Notes under the pieces: generated by a model | The model's input: the letters and a program-made list of their open reading frames with translations, nothing else | Database searches by the model: none | What the model was told of the DNA's origin: nothing | Part shown: positions 17,071 to 25,955 of the stretch, piece after piece | Numbering within the stretch: the stretch's first letter is position 1 | Layout: the number at the start of each line of letters is the position of its first letter | Position numbers and translations under genes: made by a program | Source: Bacteroides fragilis | GTDB lineage: Bacteria > Bacteroidota > Bacteroidia > Bacteroidales > DTGW01 | DNA length: 64,000 bases | Direction of reading: 5' to 3' | Assembly: GCA_945889005.1 (NCBI GenBank) | Contig: CAMDBI010000001.1 | Span: 62,001 to 126,000 of the forward strand

Positions 17071-18915
17071 ATGACTGTTAGTTTAAGAAAAAAACTTATA
17101 TTTTGGTTTCTCACCTTTACAGCATTATCGTTTGTACTTGTAATACCTTTTAATATTATATACTTCAATAAGAGAGAAAAAATTTCAAGTATTGTAAATG
17201 AAGTTCAACTTTTGAATTTATCGTTGCTCAAAAATAGAAATTTGGAGAACGAAATATATACTATTGATACCAAAAATTCGGCGTTTTTTTTAAACCACAA
17301 TTCTGAGAATTTAATAAAGCTTAAGAAAGAAAAGCTTAAACTATATAAAACAATAGAGAAATTAGAGAAAAGCAAATTTATTAGTAACCATGTAATAGAT
17401 AAGGATATAAAAGAAATACATCGTTTAGTTACATTAAGCGATAAATGTTCTGATAAGATATTGTCGAGTATATTTGCAATAGGATTTAAAAACGAAGGTA
17501 TAGTAGGAGAAATGCGTAAAAGCATACATGCCATCGAAGAAATTGTCAATATAGATAAAGAATCGGTGTTGATGCTTCGCCGACACGAAAAAGACTATAT
17601 GCTTCGATCAGAAAAAGAATATATTTCGAAACTTAATAATTTGGTTGATAAGTTTAAACAAGAGATTCAAAAAGATACACGCTATTCGAATAAAAAAAGA
17701 CAAGAAATTTTAAGTTTACTCGCTAATTATAAAGAGAACTTCAATAAAATGGTCATACTCGATAAAATATCGGGTTTAAAAAATTACACAGGATTAAAGC
17801 AAAAACAAGATGAGTGCTTTCATCAAATAGCAACAATACAACAAAATATAATTGTAAAAGCTGAAGCAGAAAAAGCCGAGTTGTTTAGAAATTTGGAAAT
17901 AATATATATTCTGTTTTTTTGTATTTTAATGATCATGGCATTGTTGCTTTGTCTCTATATTTCGAAAATAATAGCTAACCCTCTCAAAGAATTAACCTCG
18001 TATATTTTAAAAATGAAAAGGGAAAATTTGAAATTTGATAAAATACCTGAAATCAAACAAAACTACACTGAAGCAAAAGTATTGACTTACGAATTTTGTC
18101 AAATGTTTTTTCAGCTCGAGCAACGAGAAGAGGAACATCACAAATATGTTGAACAATTGATAGAAGCCCGGAAAAAAGCCGAAATAAGCGACAAACTTAA
18201 AACATCGTTTTTGGCCAATATGAGCCACGAGATAAGAACACCAATGAATGCCATAATAGGTTTTTCGTCCTTGCTCGAATTAGATTCAAAGAGTGAAGAG
18301 TCGAAAAATGAATATATAAAACATATACAGAACTCGGGAAAACATTTGTTAAAACTAATAGATGATATTATTGACATAGCAAAAATAGAAGCTGGAGAAG
18401 TTGTAATTGAAAATAAAGCTATGAATATTAATAGTTTGATGGACGAACTATTAATATATTTCAGTTATTTGAATAAAAAGAATATAAAACTAATAGTTTC
18501 AAATTATTTTGAATGTAGCCATTCGGCAATATTGGCCGACGAATCGCGATTGCGACAAATAATGATAAACCTGATAAATAATGCGATGAAATTTACCCAC
18601 ACCGGAAGCATAGAGTTTGGGTATATATGTACAGGCAAATATTTGCAATTTTATGTAAAAGACACCGGAATAGGCATACCTGAAAATATGCAACAAACCA
18701 TATTTGAACGTTTTAGACAAGTCGATCATAATCACAAATATTATGGAGGAGCCGGATTGGGATTGACCATAACACAAAACTTATTAAAACTTATGGGCGG
18801 ACATATATGGTTAGTATCAGAAGTAAACCAAGGATCAACCTTTTACTTTACATTGCCATATATTTTGGCAGAAAGTAATATATATTCATCGAAGAATGTG
18901 TTTATTGAAAATTAA
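17071..18915 (+). CDS. Membrane-bound hybrid-free sensor histidine kinase
   Basis: The 614-residue protein has one N-terminal membrane helix (about 10-30), a mostly helical sensor region (about 31-275) and a second membrane helix (IIYILFFCILMIMALLLCLY). A HAMP-like linker follows. The dimerisation domain has the phospho-acceptor His at about residue 386 in NMSHEIRTPMNAIIGF. The HATPase domain shows the N box LINNAMKFTH, the G1 box VKDTGIGIP and the G2 box GGAGLGLTIT. No receiver domain or partner regulator is adjacent, so its output is unknown. The helical sensor resembles four-helix bundle ligand sensors in character only. Confidence 0.9.
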   Translation: MTVSLRKKLIFWFLTFTALSFVLVIPFNIIYFNKREKISSIVNEVQLLNLSLLKNRNLENEIYTIDTKNSAFFLNHNSENLIKLKKEKLKLYKTIEKLEKSKFISNHVIDKDIKEIHRLVTLSDKCSDKILSSIFAIGFKNEGIVGEMRKSIHAIEEIVNIDKESVLMLRRHEKDYMLRSEKEYISKLNNLVDKFKQEIQKDTRYSNKKRQEILSLLANYKENFNKMVILDKISGLKNYTGLKQKQDECFHQIATIQQNIIVKAEAEKAELFRNLEIIYILFFCILMIMALLLCLYISKIIANPLKELTSYILKMKRENLKFDKIPEIKQNYTEAKVLTYEFCQMFFQLEQREEEHHKYVEQLIEARKKAEISDKLKTSFLANMSHEIRTPMNAIIGFSSLLELDSKSEESKNEYIKHIQNSGKHLLKLIDDIIDIAKIEAGEVVIENKAMNINSLMDELLIYFSYLNKKNIKLIVSNYFECSHSAILADESRLRQIMINLINNAMKFTHTGSIEFGYICTGKYLQFYVKDTGIGIPENMQQTIFERFRQVDHNHKYYGGAGLGLTITQNLLKLMGGHIWLVSEVNQGSTFYFTLPYILAESNIYSSKNVFIEN

Positions 18916-18935
18916 TGATGAATAAAAGGTAGTAA

Positions 18936-19121
18936 CAGGGCAAATGCATAAAATTAAATATTTAATGATTTATGTATTTTTTGAATTTTAAAACCTCCCA
19001 ACCCTCCTTAAAAAGGAGGGCTAACAGAGCAGTCATCTATAAAAGCACAAATCTGTTATTGCCTTTTTTGAAGGGTTAGGGGGTTTATTGTATTTGCTAA
19101 ATTTTTAATGTGTTTGCCCTG
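18936..19121. repeat. 186-bp imperfect inverted-repeat element with internal hairpin
   Basis: The ends CAGGGCAAA (18936-18944) and TTTGCCCTG (19113-19121) are perfect inverted repeats. Further inside, AAACCTCCCAACCCTCC (from 18991) faces GAAGGGTTAGGGGGTTT (ending about 19085) with few mismatches. A tight hairpin, CCCTCCTT / AAGGAGGG, sits at 19002-19020. It is non-coding and has the shape of a MITE-like dispersed repeat. It fills most of the 375-bp gap between the kinase and RRM genes. Confidence 0.65.
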
Positions 19122-19162
19122 AAGGATGTAATAAAATATTTTTTATTTACAACTTAATTGTT

Positions 19163-19170
19163 TACATTTG
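19163..19170 (+). promoter_or_regulatory. Probable -7 element for the RRM gene
   Basis: TACATTTG matches TAnnTTTG and is followed by CAG, similar to the TTTGCA context of other promoters here. No -33 TTG is seen at usual spacing. It implies a 5' leader of about 115 bases rich in CAGTC repeats (CAGTCAG, AGTCAG, CAGTCTGTCAG), which could be a regulatory leader. Confidence 0.5.
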
Positions 19171-19290
19171 CAGTCAGTTGAGTTTAGTTAATTTCAAGTC
19201 AGTTCCTTCCGATTTATTACAGTCTGTCAGTAACAGCCCTTTGAAGAACATTAACTCATATTTTTAGTATTTATAATCAAATTTTATCAA

Positions 19291-19638
19291 ATGAACATTT
19301 ACATTGCCAATTTGAGCTACGGTGTAACAGACCAAGACTTGAAACAACTGTTTGAAGAGTACGGAGACATTACTTCGGCAAAAGTTATTATGGACCGCTA
19401 CACAGGCAAGTCACGCGGATTCGGATTTGTAGAAATGTCTGACGACGAAGCTGCAAAGAAAGCTATTGAAGAACTCGATCGCGCCGAGTTTGATGGAAAA
19501 ACCATCAATGTATCGGTTGCAAAACCAAAGACTGATGCACCTCGCAGAAGCAACAACTTTAGCCGCGGTGGTGGCGAAAGAAGTAACAGCGGCGGCGGTG
19601 GCGGCTACGGCGAACGTCGTAGAGAAAAAAGCTGGTAA
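19291..19638 (+). CDS. RRM-type RNA-binding protein with glycine-rich tail
   Basis: The 115-residue protein is a single RNA recognition motif (about residues 1-78) with RNP2 IYIANL and RNP1 KSRGFGFVEM. The basic Gly/Arg/Ser-rich tail has GGGGGYGERRR. This is the type found in cyanobacterial Rbp and Bacteroidota RNA-binding proteins, often linked to cold response or post-transcriptional control. It is G+C richer in codon choice than its neighbours, consistent with high expression. It has a long leader and its own terminator, so it is a single-gene unit. Confidence 0.93.
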   Translation: MNIYIANLSYGVTDQDLKQLFEEYGDITSAKVIMDRYTGKSRGFGFVEMSDDEAAKKAIEELDRAEFDGKTINVSVAKPKTDAPRRSNNFSRGGGERSNSGGGGGYGERRREKSW

Positions 19639-19648
19639 AAATATTAAA

Positions 19649-19680
19649 ATCTCCCTTTGAAAAAAGGGAGATTTTTTTTT
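19649..19680 (+). terminator. Terminator of the RRM gene
   Basis: Stem AATCTCCCTTT / AAAGGGAGATT with a 3-4 nt loop followed by nine T. It is a textbook intrinsic terminator 11 bases after the stop. Confidence 0.92.
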
Positions 19681-19714
19681 GTGTATCTGCGGTACTTCAA
19701 ATTACTTTAATGTA

Positions 19715-19722
19715 TATATTTG
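19715..19722 (+). promoter_or_regulatory. Possible -7 element for the lipoprotein gene
   Basis: TATATTTG is a full match to TAnnTTTG about 80 bases before the ATG at 19802; no -33 TTG is seen at the right distance. Confidence 0.4.
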
Positions 19723-19801
19723 TGTGATTAAAAAAAACAGTTTTTTAATTACTAATCTATTGAATTCAATATATTTATTATAAATATCAAAAAAAGTAAC
19801 T

Positions 19802-20629
19802 ATGTATACCAAAAAACTATCTAATTCAGTTTTAATTGTTGCATCTGTATGGGCAATGTTGATCGGAGTTTCGTGTCAAAGTGGAAACCAAAATACCCAA
19901 CAACAAGTAGCAGATAGCTCTGCTATGAGCGGTGTTTCGCAAGATGTGAAAGATATTGTAAATCCACTTCCTACACCATTTGAACTTACTCAAACACTCA
20001 AAGACATTGGAGCTCAATACAACTCAAAAATTTTGAACCTACCGTCCAATATAGAAAAATACTTTAAAGAAAGTAGCAAAGCTATAAACCTAGGTGTGTA
20101 TGTTGCCGATTTGGCTTATGCCGCATCGTACGATCAAAAACAAGATATCAATATTTATTCGAAAACAGTTAAAGATTTAGTCGATCAATTGGGAATAAAA
20201 ATTGATTATAGCTTAATGATGAGCGATGAATTTAAGAGTAAAGTGAATAATAAAGATTCGCTAGTAAAAATTATATCAAACACTTATATTGAAACTTATA
20301 ATTTTTTAGAAGAAAAAAGCAATCCCGATTATTCGCTTATGATGATTTCGGGTATGTGGATCGAACTTATGTATATAGCAACCAATATTTCGGAAGACAC
20401 CTACAACTTTTCGGGTATGGTAAATATTATAAGCAATCAAGGTAAATCGTACAAAAAACTTATGAGTTTGTTAGCTGCACGAAATGCCAATGCAGATATT
20501 AAAAATTTGGAAACAAAACTTATTGTATTACAACCAGTATTCGAAAAGGCTGAACAAGGTTTAACAGAACAAGATTATTCAATAATTTTGAAAACCATTC
20601 AAAATGTGAGAAAATCGTTGGTCTTGTAA
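19802..20629 (+). CDS. Hypothetical lipoprotein
   Basis: The 275-residue protein has a lipoprotein signal with lipobox IGVSC (Cys at residue 25), then a Gln/Ser-rich spacer. The rest (about 50-275) appears all-helical. Notable segments are NLGVYVADLAYAASYDQKQDINIYSK split over about 96-121 and GMWIELMYIATNI. I do not recognise a named domain. It stands alone between the terminators at 19649 and 20656, so it is probably monocistronic. Location would be the periplasmic side of the inner or outer membrane. Confidence 0.8.
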   Translation: MYTKKLSNSVLIVASVWAMLIGVSCQSGNQNTQQQVADSSAMSGVSQDVKDIVNPLPTPFELTQTLKDIGAQYNSKILNLPSNIEKYFKESSKAINLGVYVADLAYAASYDQKQDINIYSKTVKDLVDQLGIKIDYSLMMSDEFKSKVNNKDSLVKIISNTYIETYNFLEEKSNPDYSLMMISGMWIELMYIATNISEDTYNFSGMVNIISNQGKSYKKLMSLLAARNANADIKNLETKLIVLQPVFEKAEQGLTEQDYSIILKTIQNVRKSLVL

Positions 20630-20655
20630 GAAAAAATGAAATAATATAAAACAAG

Positions 20656-20689
20656 AGACGTAGTTTGATAAAGGCTACGTCTTTTTTTT
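20656..20689 (+). terminator. Terminator of the lipoprotein gene
   Basis: Stem AGACGTAG / CTACGTCT around an 11-nt loop, followed by about eight T. Confidence 0.88.
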
Positions 20690-20751
20690 GATAGATAATA
20701 TACTTTTAATAAATTTGATTTTTAAAAAATAAACAATAGTCGGTTAAATAA

Positions 20752-20832
20752 TTTGGCTAAAGTTCACAATTTTCTGTTATTCATTGCCGACGGATAAAAA
20801 CCGACGGCAATGAATAGCGCACTTTAGCCAAA
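20752..20832. repeat. 81-bp nested inverted repeat
   Basis: The outer arms TTTGGCTAAAGT (20752-20763) and ACTTTAGCCAAA (20821-20832) are perfect inverted repeats. Inner arms TTCATTGCCGACGG and CCGACGGCAATGAA pair with one mismatch around a short A-rich loop. It is non-coding and could form a long cruciform or RNA hairpin. Confidence 0.7.
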
Positions 20833-20860
20833 GCTATACGGGACTTTAAGAATTAACATT

Positions 20861-21005
20861 AGGACATCTCTAAAAACTGCTTTTTAGCTACGCTGAGCCC
20901 TTCGGGGTTCTTTGTTGGACATCATTTTTAAACTCTTCATTTACAGTAGTAAACTCAGGGTTTAAAAATTTGCCCGCTTCAAAAAATTGGTTTTTAGAGA
21001 CGCCC
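20861..21005. repeat. 145-bp element with inverted ends
   Basis: ACATCTCTAAAAAC near 20864 faces GTTTTTAGAGACGC ending about 21003, an imperfect inverted repeat of 12-14 bp. The interior contains a small AGCCCTTCGGGGTT hairpin. Together with 20752-20832 it fills the 411-bp gap between the lipoprotein and ABC transporter genes. The right end lies only 36 bases before the ABC transporter ATG. Confidence 0.55.
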
Positions 21006-21040
21006 ATTAATATCTGTATTCAATTTGAAAAAAAATATTT

Positions 21041-24000
21041 ATGAATGAGTCTATACTCAAAGCATTGATGCGATTGTTTGCTATTGTTGCCAATTTGGGA
21101 AAAATGCCTAATTCGGGAAACGAAAGAGAAATAGTAGTCGATTACCTCGAACGTCAATATAGCAATGAAATAGTTCAAAAATTTATTCAATATTTCGACG
21201 AGCAGGTTACATTTTATCATTCTAATAATAAGGATAATGTTGATTCAGAAAACACGACTCCCTATCAATCGATCATTGATATTTGCACACAAATAAATTT
21301 GGAACTTGAACAGGAACAAAAACTCATTGTACTTATTTATTTGATCGATTGCTTGAATCGGAGCAACGAGTTTAGCGAAGATGAGTCGCGTTTCTTATAC
21401 ACTTTGGTTGGAGAGTTAAAGCTCGATAGAGCAGAATTTATAGATTTACAGTATTTTACTTTAAATAAAAATTCGAATGTTGTTAATAAAGACCGTTTAT
21501 TGTTTATCGATGCTGAAGGTAAAAATGAAGATCCAGAAATAAAGCATTTTCCTAGTGGCAAACTCGATGGTCGAATAGTTGTATTGCATTTACCTGGGAC
21601 AAACACATACGTATTTCGTTATTATGGGCCAATGGTTTTATATATTAACGGACAGAGTATTAAATCGAACCGTTCGTATATTTGGCCAGGTGGAGCAGTT
21701 ATAAAAAATTCGAAGATTGGACCACTGTATTTCAACCGTATTTCGGGTAAATTTATAAATGCCAATATAGAAAATAAATTTGTATTTACAGCCGAAGATA
21801 TTGAGTATAGCTATCGAAACAGTGGTAATGGATTGAAAAGATTTACCCTCAATGAAGAATCGGGGCGTTTGATTGGGATAATTGGGGGTAGCGGTTCGGG
21901 CAAATCGACTCTACTCAATGTACTTAATGGAAATATTAAGCCAAAAAGTGGCATTATAAGAATCAATGGTTTCGATATACATGAAAATAAAGAACTACTC
22001 AAAGGGGTAATTGGGTTTTCGCCTCAGGACGATGTATTGATTAAAGAATTGACCGTTTACCAAAACTTGTACTTCAATGCTCGTTTGTGTTTTAGCGATA
22101 TGAGCGAAGAAGACTTAAAAAAGATTGTAGACAATGCACTTATAGATTTTGACCTTGTAGAAGCTCGGAATCTCAATGTTGGTGATTCGTTTACTACCAT
22201 TTTAAGTGGAGGACAACGCAAACGGCTCAATATCGCCTTGGAGCTAATTCGCGAGCCATCCATACTTTTTGTCGACGAACCAACCTCGGGCTTATCGTCG
22301 GCCGATTCCGAAAAAATTATTACATTGCTCAAACGACAGGCATTAAAAGGGAAATTGGTTATTACCAACATACACCAACCATCGTCCGATGTATTTAAAA
22401 TGTTCGATAAATTGTTGGTAATGGATCAAGGGGGTCGAATTATTTATTACGGCAACCCGATGAGTTCTATTTCGTATTTTAAAAGAGCAGCCAAGCAACC
22501 CGATGCCGAAGAGGCCGAATGTAATGAATGTGGAAACATAAATTCTGATCAGATATTGCGTGTGGTCGAAGCACGAGTTGTTGGTACCAATGGTCGATTG
22601 ACTCGTAAGCGAAAGACATCGCCCGAGGAATGGTATCAGTCATATATGAAGAATATCGATGTAAAAGTTCGTCGTACCCTTAGGGCACACGACTCGTCGG
22701 TACCAAAAAACAATTTTAAAATACCCGGTCATGCCAAGCAGTTTCGTATATTTTTGGAGCGCGACCTGTTAGCCAAATTGCACAATCAACAATATCTTTT
22801 TATTACTGCATTGGAAGCACCAGTATTGGCATTAATCTTATCGTTTTTTACCAAAAAATACATTTTCACAAACGGCATACCAACTTATTTTTTTAGTGAA
22901 AATCTCAATATACCTGCTTTCATTTTTATGGCTATAATAGTGGCTATTTTTATGGGACTGGTAATAAGTGCCGAGGAATTGTTTAAAGATCAGAAAATAC
23001 TCAAGCGCGAGAAGTTTTTAAATTTAAGTCGTTCGAGTTATTTGTTTTCCAAAATAGGCATATTATTTAGTATTTCGGCAATACAAACATTGGTCTTTGT
23101 ATTGATAAGTAGTATGATGCTCGATATTCGAGGTATGTGGTATTATTATTGGATCATATTGTTTTCTGTATCGTGTTGGGCCAATTTGGTTGGTCTAATA
23201 CTTTCGTCTGGTTTTAAGACAGTTGTAACTATTTACATATTGGTTCCTATTGTTTTGGTTCCACAATTGTTATTGAGTGGAGTTGTAGTCAATTTTAACG
23301 ACATGCACCGACGCATTGCATCGCAAAAGGAAGTGCCCGTTATTGGCGATCTAATGACTTGCCGATGGGCTTATGAGGCACTTATGGTAAGTCAGTTTAA
23401 ATACAACAGGTTTGAGCGAAATTTTTACGATGCCGAACAAGATATTCATCAATCGACCTATTACAAATCGTTTGCCATACCCGAGCTAGAAAAAATAAAT
23501 AATGAAGTCCAGCAATTATTGATAGATGGTAAAGATACCAGTCGAATAATTAACAAGTTAGAAATACTGCAACATGGAGTCAATAAAATAGCCGTCGATT
23601 TAATGGAGCCTATTCCCGCATTTTCCGATTCGTTGAATATTGCATTATGTAAACCAAGCGTATTGTTAGCTGTCGATCAATATTTCGATCGTGCAACACG
23701 TAGCTTTGTGAAACATAGCAATAATTCCATTGCCATAAAAGATCAAACGTACAATCGAATGGTTGAAAAGCTGGGCAGTCACGACGATTTTTTAAAACTA
23801 CGACAGCACTATCATAACAAACAGGTATCACTGGTAGTAACCAATGCCAACGAGTTATACGAAACAGCCATTATTGGAAACGAGCTTGTACCATTGAAAG
23901 ATGCCATTTATCATATTCCCGATGCAAAAAATGGTCGATCGCATTATTATGCCCCTGTAAAACGGGTATCAAATATATTAATAGATACCTTTTGGTTTAA

Positions 24001-24181
24001 CCTCATTATTATTTGGTTATACAGTATCTTGATGTTTGTAATACTTTATTTCGACGTATTGAAACGTTCAATCAGTTATGTAGAAACGCTCTTGTTGGTT
24101 CGCCGCAATCGAATCAGACTGCTCAGACTACTTAAAGTATACGAACAAACAGAGAATTTTTTTACCGGGAAAAAGAAATAG
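21041..24181 (+). CDS. ABCG-type ABC transporter with N-terminal TerB-like and FHA-like regions
   Basis: The 1046-residue protein combines several parts. Residues about 1-145 form a helical TerB-like domain. About 160-245 look like an FHA-type beta-sandwich (VLYINGQSIKSNRSYIW). The ATPase domain (about 255-480) has Walker A GGSGSGKST (about 282), signature LSGGQRKRLN (about 389) and Walker B ILFVDEPTSGL. Five membrane helices (about 587-765), a soluble region (about 770-965), and a last helix (FNLIIIWLYSILMFVILYF) follow. ABCG-type half transporters export lipids or small molecules; this substrate is unknown. The domain set suggests control by phosphoprotein binding, which is inference. Confidence 0.85.
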   Translation: MNESILKALMRLFAIVANLGKMPNSGNEREIVVDYLERQYSNEIVQKFIQYFDEQVTFYHSNNKDNVDSENTTPYQSIIDICTQINLELEQEQKLIVLIYLIDCLNRSNEFSEDESRFLYTLVGELKLDRAEFIDLQYFTLNKNSNVVNKDRLLFIDAEGKNEDPEIKHFPSGKLDGRIVVLHLPGTNTYVFRYYGPMVLYINGQSIKSNRSYIWPGGAVIKNSKIGPLYFNRISGKFINANIENKFVFTAEDIEYSYRNSGNGLKRFTLNEESGRLIGIIGGSGSGKSTLLNVLNGNIKPKSGIIRINGFDIHENKELLKGVIGFSPQDDVLIKELTVYQNLYFNARLCFSDMSEEDLKKIVDNALIDFDLVEARNLNVGDSFTTILSGGQRKRLNIALELIREPSILFVDEPTSGLSSADSEKIITLLKRQALKGKLVITNIHQPSSDVFKMFDKLLVMDQGGRIIYYGNPMSSISYFKRAAKQPDAEEAECNECGNINSDQILRVVEARVVGTNGRLTRKRKTSPEEWYQSYMKNIDVKVRRTLRAHDSSVPKNNFKIPGHAKQFRIFLERDLLAKLHNQQYLFITALEAPVLALILSFFTKKYIFTNGIPTYFFSENLNIPAFIFMAIIVAIFMGLVISAEELFKDQKILKREKFLNLSRSSYLFSKIGILFSISAIQTLVFVLISSMMLDIRGMWYYYWIILFSVSCWANLVGLILSSGFKTVVTIYILVPIVLVPQLLLSGVVVNFNDMHRRIASQKEVPVIGDLMTCRWAYEALMVSQFKYNRFERNFYDAEQDIHQSTYYKSFAIPELEKINNEVQQLLIDGKDTSRIINKLEILQHGVNKIAVDLMEPIPAFSDSLNIALCKPSVLLAVDQYFDRATRSFVKHSNNSIAIKDQTYNRMVEKLGSHDDFLKLRQHYHNKQVSLVVTNANELYETAIIGNELVPLKDAIYHIPDAKNGRSHYYAPVKRVSNILIDTFWFNLIIIWLYSILMFVILYFDVLKRSISYVETLLLVRRNRIRLLRLLKVYEQTENFFTGKKK

Positions 24182-24409
24182 TTTTTTATAAAAAAGAAAG
24201 GCTGAAATGAAAATAAAGCTTAGCGGGATGTTTCAATTTAATATTAAGCCTTATTTGTTGGATAATTAGGCGGTTTTAATAGTGTGTTTTAGTAAGCATT
24301 TAACAATAAATTTCAATAATTTTGGTGATGAAAAATTTAAAGAATATGTTACCTTGAACAATTCGAGTTTTAGTTATAATTTTAAATTTTTATTAAAATT
24401 CTAAAAACA

Positions 24410-24685
24410 ATGGCAGCTTACACAATAGAAGTAAACGAAAGAAGCACAAAGGCGAAGCACTTTGTGCAATTCATCGAAGATTATGCCAAGGACAATGCAT
24501 TTATTTCAATCGAGAAATCACCCAAAAATGATATTCGAAAATCTACGAAAATAGCAAGAAATGAGCGTTCACAACCTGAACAAAATACCGACCCCGAATG
24601 GAATAATGCCCTAACTCCAAAGTCATTCCGGAAAAAAGTACATACAATGCTTAAGAATAAATTTAATGAAAGTAAAGTACACTAA
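24410..24685 (+). CDS. Small hypothetical protein, possible orphan antitoxin
   Basis: The 91-residue protein is charged and soluble. The first half (AAYTIEVNERSTKAKHFVQFIEDYAK) resembles the short beta-strand plus helix seen in small Bacteroidota antitoxin-type proteins. The second half is basic and unfamiliar. No RelE or ParE gene follows in the 228 bases before gldA. I cannot assign a function; the antitoxin idea is weak. Confidence 0.5.
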   Translation: MAAYTIEVNERSTKAKHFVQFIEDYAKDNAFISIEKSPKNDIRKSTKIARNERSQPEQNTDPEWNNALTPKSFRKKVHTMLKNKFNESKVH

Positions 24686-24852
24686 GCTTGTATCATTCAG
24701 AAGGTCAATATATAGTCAAGTAATTTCTTTTTTCAAAAGAAACTGCGATATTTCAACGATTCTCGTTCAGAATAATTTTTAATTTAACGAAATAAGCACA
24801 AATATGCAAAAGCCGTTAAAATTTCTTAAATACTGTTAACCAATTTTAAAGC

Positions 24853-24886
24853 TTGTGTAAATACTATTTTCAATTCTATATATTTG
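24853..24886 (+). promoter_or_regulatory. Promoter of the gldA cluster
   Basis: TTG at 24853-24855 is followed after 23 bases by TATATTTG (24879-24886), matching TTG-N17-23-TAnnTTTG. Transcription would start around 24893, which excludes an upstream ATG at 24884 and supports the gldA start at 24914. Confidence 0.65.
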
Positions 24887-24913
24887 ATGTCGTTTTTAAA
24901 TAAACTTCAAATT

Positions 24914-25843
24914 ATGAATATAAGAATTGAAAAACTAACCAAAAAATACGGTGTTCACAAGGCAGTCGACGATATTTCGTTCGAAGTGAAGACCGGTGAA
25001 ATTGTTGGTTTTCTAGGTCCCAATGGAGCCGGAAAAACCACTACCATGAAAATCATTACCAATTATTTAGCATCCGATGGTGGCGATGTTTTTGTTGGCG
25101 ATCTTTCGATTCGCGACAATGCCGATGCTGTGAAACGCAACATTGGTTACTTGCCAGAGAACAATCCATTGTATTACGACATGCCTGTCTTGGATTATCT
25201 TGCATATTGTGCGGCACTTCAAGGAGTCGAAAAATCGAACGTACAGAACCGTGTTCGCGAAATGGTAAGGCTTACCGGGCTCAATGCCGAAAAACACAAA
25301 AAGATTGGAGAATTGAGTAAAGGTTATCGTCAACGTGTAGGCTTGGCGCAAGCCATGATTCACGACCCAAAAGTGCTTGTACTTGATGAACCTACCACCG
25401 GATTGGATCCTAACCAAATAGTAGAAATTCGCCGTTTGATTCGCGAATTGGGTCGCGAAAAAACCGTAATTCTTAGTACGCATATACTACCCGAAGTTGA
25501 AGCTACCTGCGATCGAATTTTGATTATAAATAAAGGTAAAATTGTTGCCGATGGCACCGCCCAATCGTTGCGCACCCAGTCGCAAGGACAGGAAATTTTA
25601 ACTGTTAAAATAGAAGATGGCGAAGTAAACACCATTTATGACGCTTTGCAATCGCTGTCGACTGTAGGTATTGTCGATTTTATGGATCGAAGCAAAAATC
25701 GTTTCGAAATACAAAGTCGTTCCGGACTTTCGGCCAAACGCGATGTGTTCAAACTCTGTGTCGAAAAAGGCTGGGTACTTACCGAACTTGCAGGTGTCGA
25801 AACACGTTTAGAAGATATCTTTAGAGATTTAACGGTAAATTAA
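24914..25843 (+). CDS. gldA: GldA, ABC transporter ATP-binding protein for gliding motility
   Basis: The 309-residue ATPase has Walker A GPNGAGKTTTMK (about residue 35), the signature LSKGYRQRVGLAQAM, and Walker B VLVLDEPTTGLDP. The C-terminal extension after residue 220 is typical of GldA. GldA with GldF and GldG forms an ABC complex linked to gliding and Type IX secretion in Bacteroidota. I chose ATG 24914 because the earlier ATG at 24884 lies inside the promoter. gldF follows after a 113-bp gap filled with heptamer repeats. Confidence 0.92.
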   Translation: MNIRIEKLTKKYGVHKAVDDISFEVKTGEIVGFLGPNGAGKTTTMKIITNYLASDGGDVFVGDLSIRDNADAVKRNIGYLPENNPLYYDMPVLDYLAYCAALQGVEKSNVQNRVREMVRLTGLNAEKHKKIGELSKGYRQRVGLAQAMIHDPKVLVLDEPTTGLDPNQIVEIRRLIRELGREKTVILSTHILPEVEATCDRILIINKGKIVADGTAQSLRTQSQGQEILTVKIEDGEVNTIYDALQSLSTVGIVDFMDRSKNRFEIQSRSGLSAKRDVFKLCVEKGWVLTELAGVETRLEDIFRDLTVN

Positions 25844-25845
25844 TC

Positions 25846-25908
25846 GTGGACAGTGAACCGTGAACCGTGAACCGTGGACCGTGAACCGTGGACCGTGGAC
25901 AGTGAACC
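25846..25908. repeat. Tandem heptamer array, nine units of GTGAACC/GTGGACC
   Basis: Nine consecutive 7-nt units fit without a gap: GTGGACA, three GTGAACC, GTGGACC, GTGAACC, GTGGACC, GTGGACA, GTGAACC. The array begins 3 bases after the gldA stop. A second heptamer block of another sequence follows at 25918. Confidence 0.95.
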
Positions 25909-25917
25909 GTAAATAAA

Positions 25918-25945
25918 TTAGTAATCAGTAATTAGTCATTAGTAA
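25918..25945. repeat. Tandem heptamer array, four units of TTAGTAA type
   Basis: Four 7-nt units: TTAGTAA, TCAGTAA, TTAGTCA, TTAGTAA. It lies 10 bases before the gldF ATG and may overlap its ribosome-binding region. The same heptamer recurs at 45971 (reverse) and 52692. Confidence 0.85.
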
Positions 25946-25955
25946 TTAAAATAGT

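Noticed and set aside
24884-24913. Upstream ATG for gldA
   Set aside because: It overlaps the TATATTTG promoter box and adds residues not seen in GldA.
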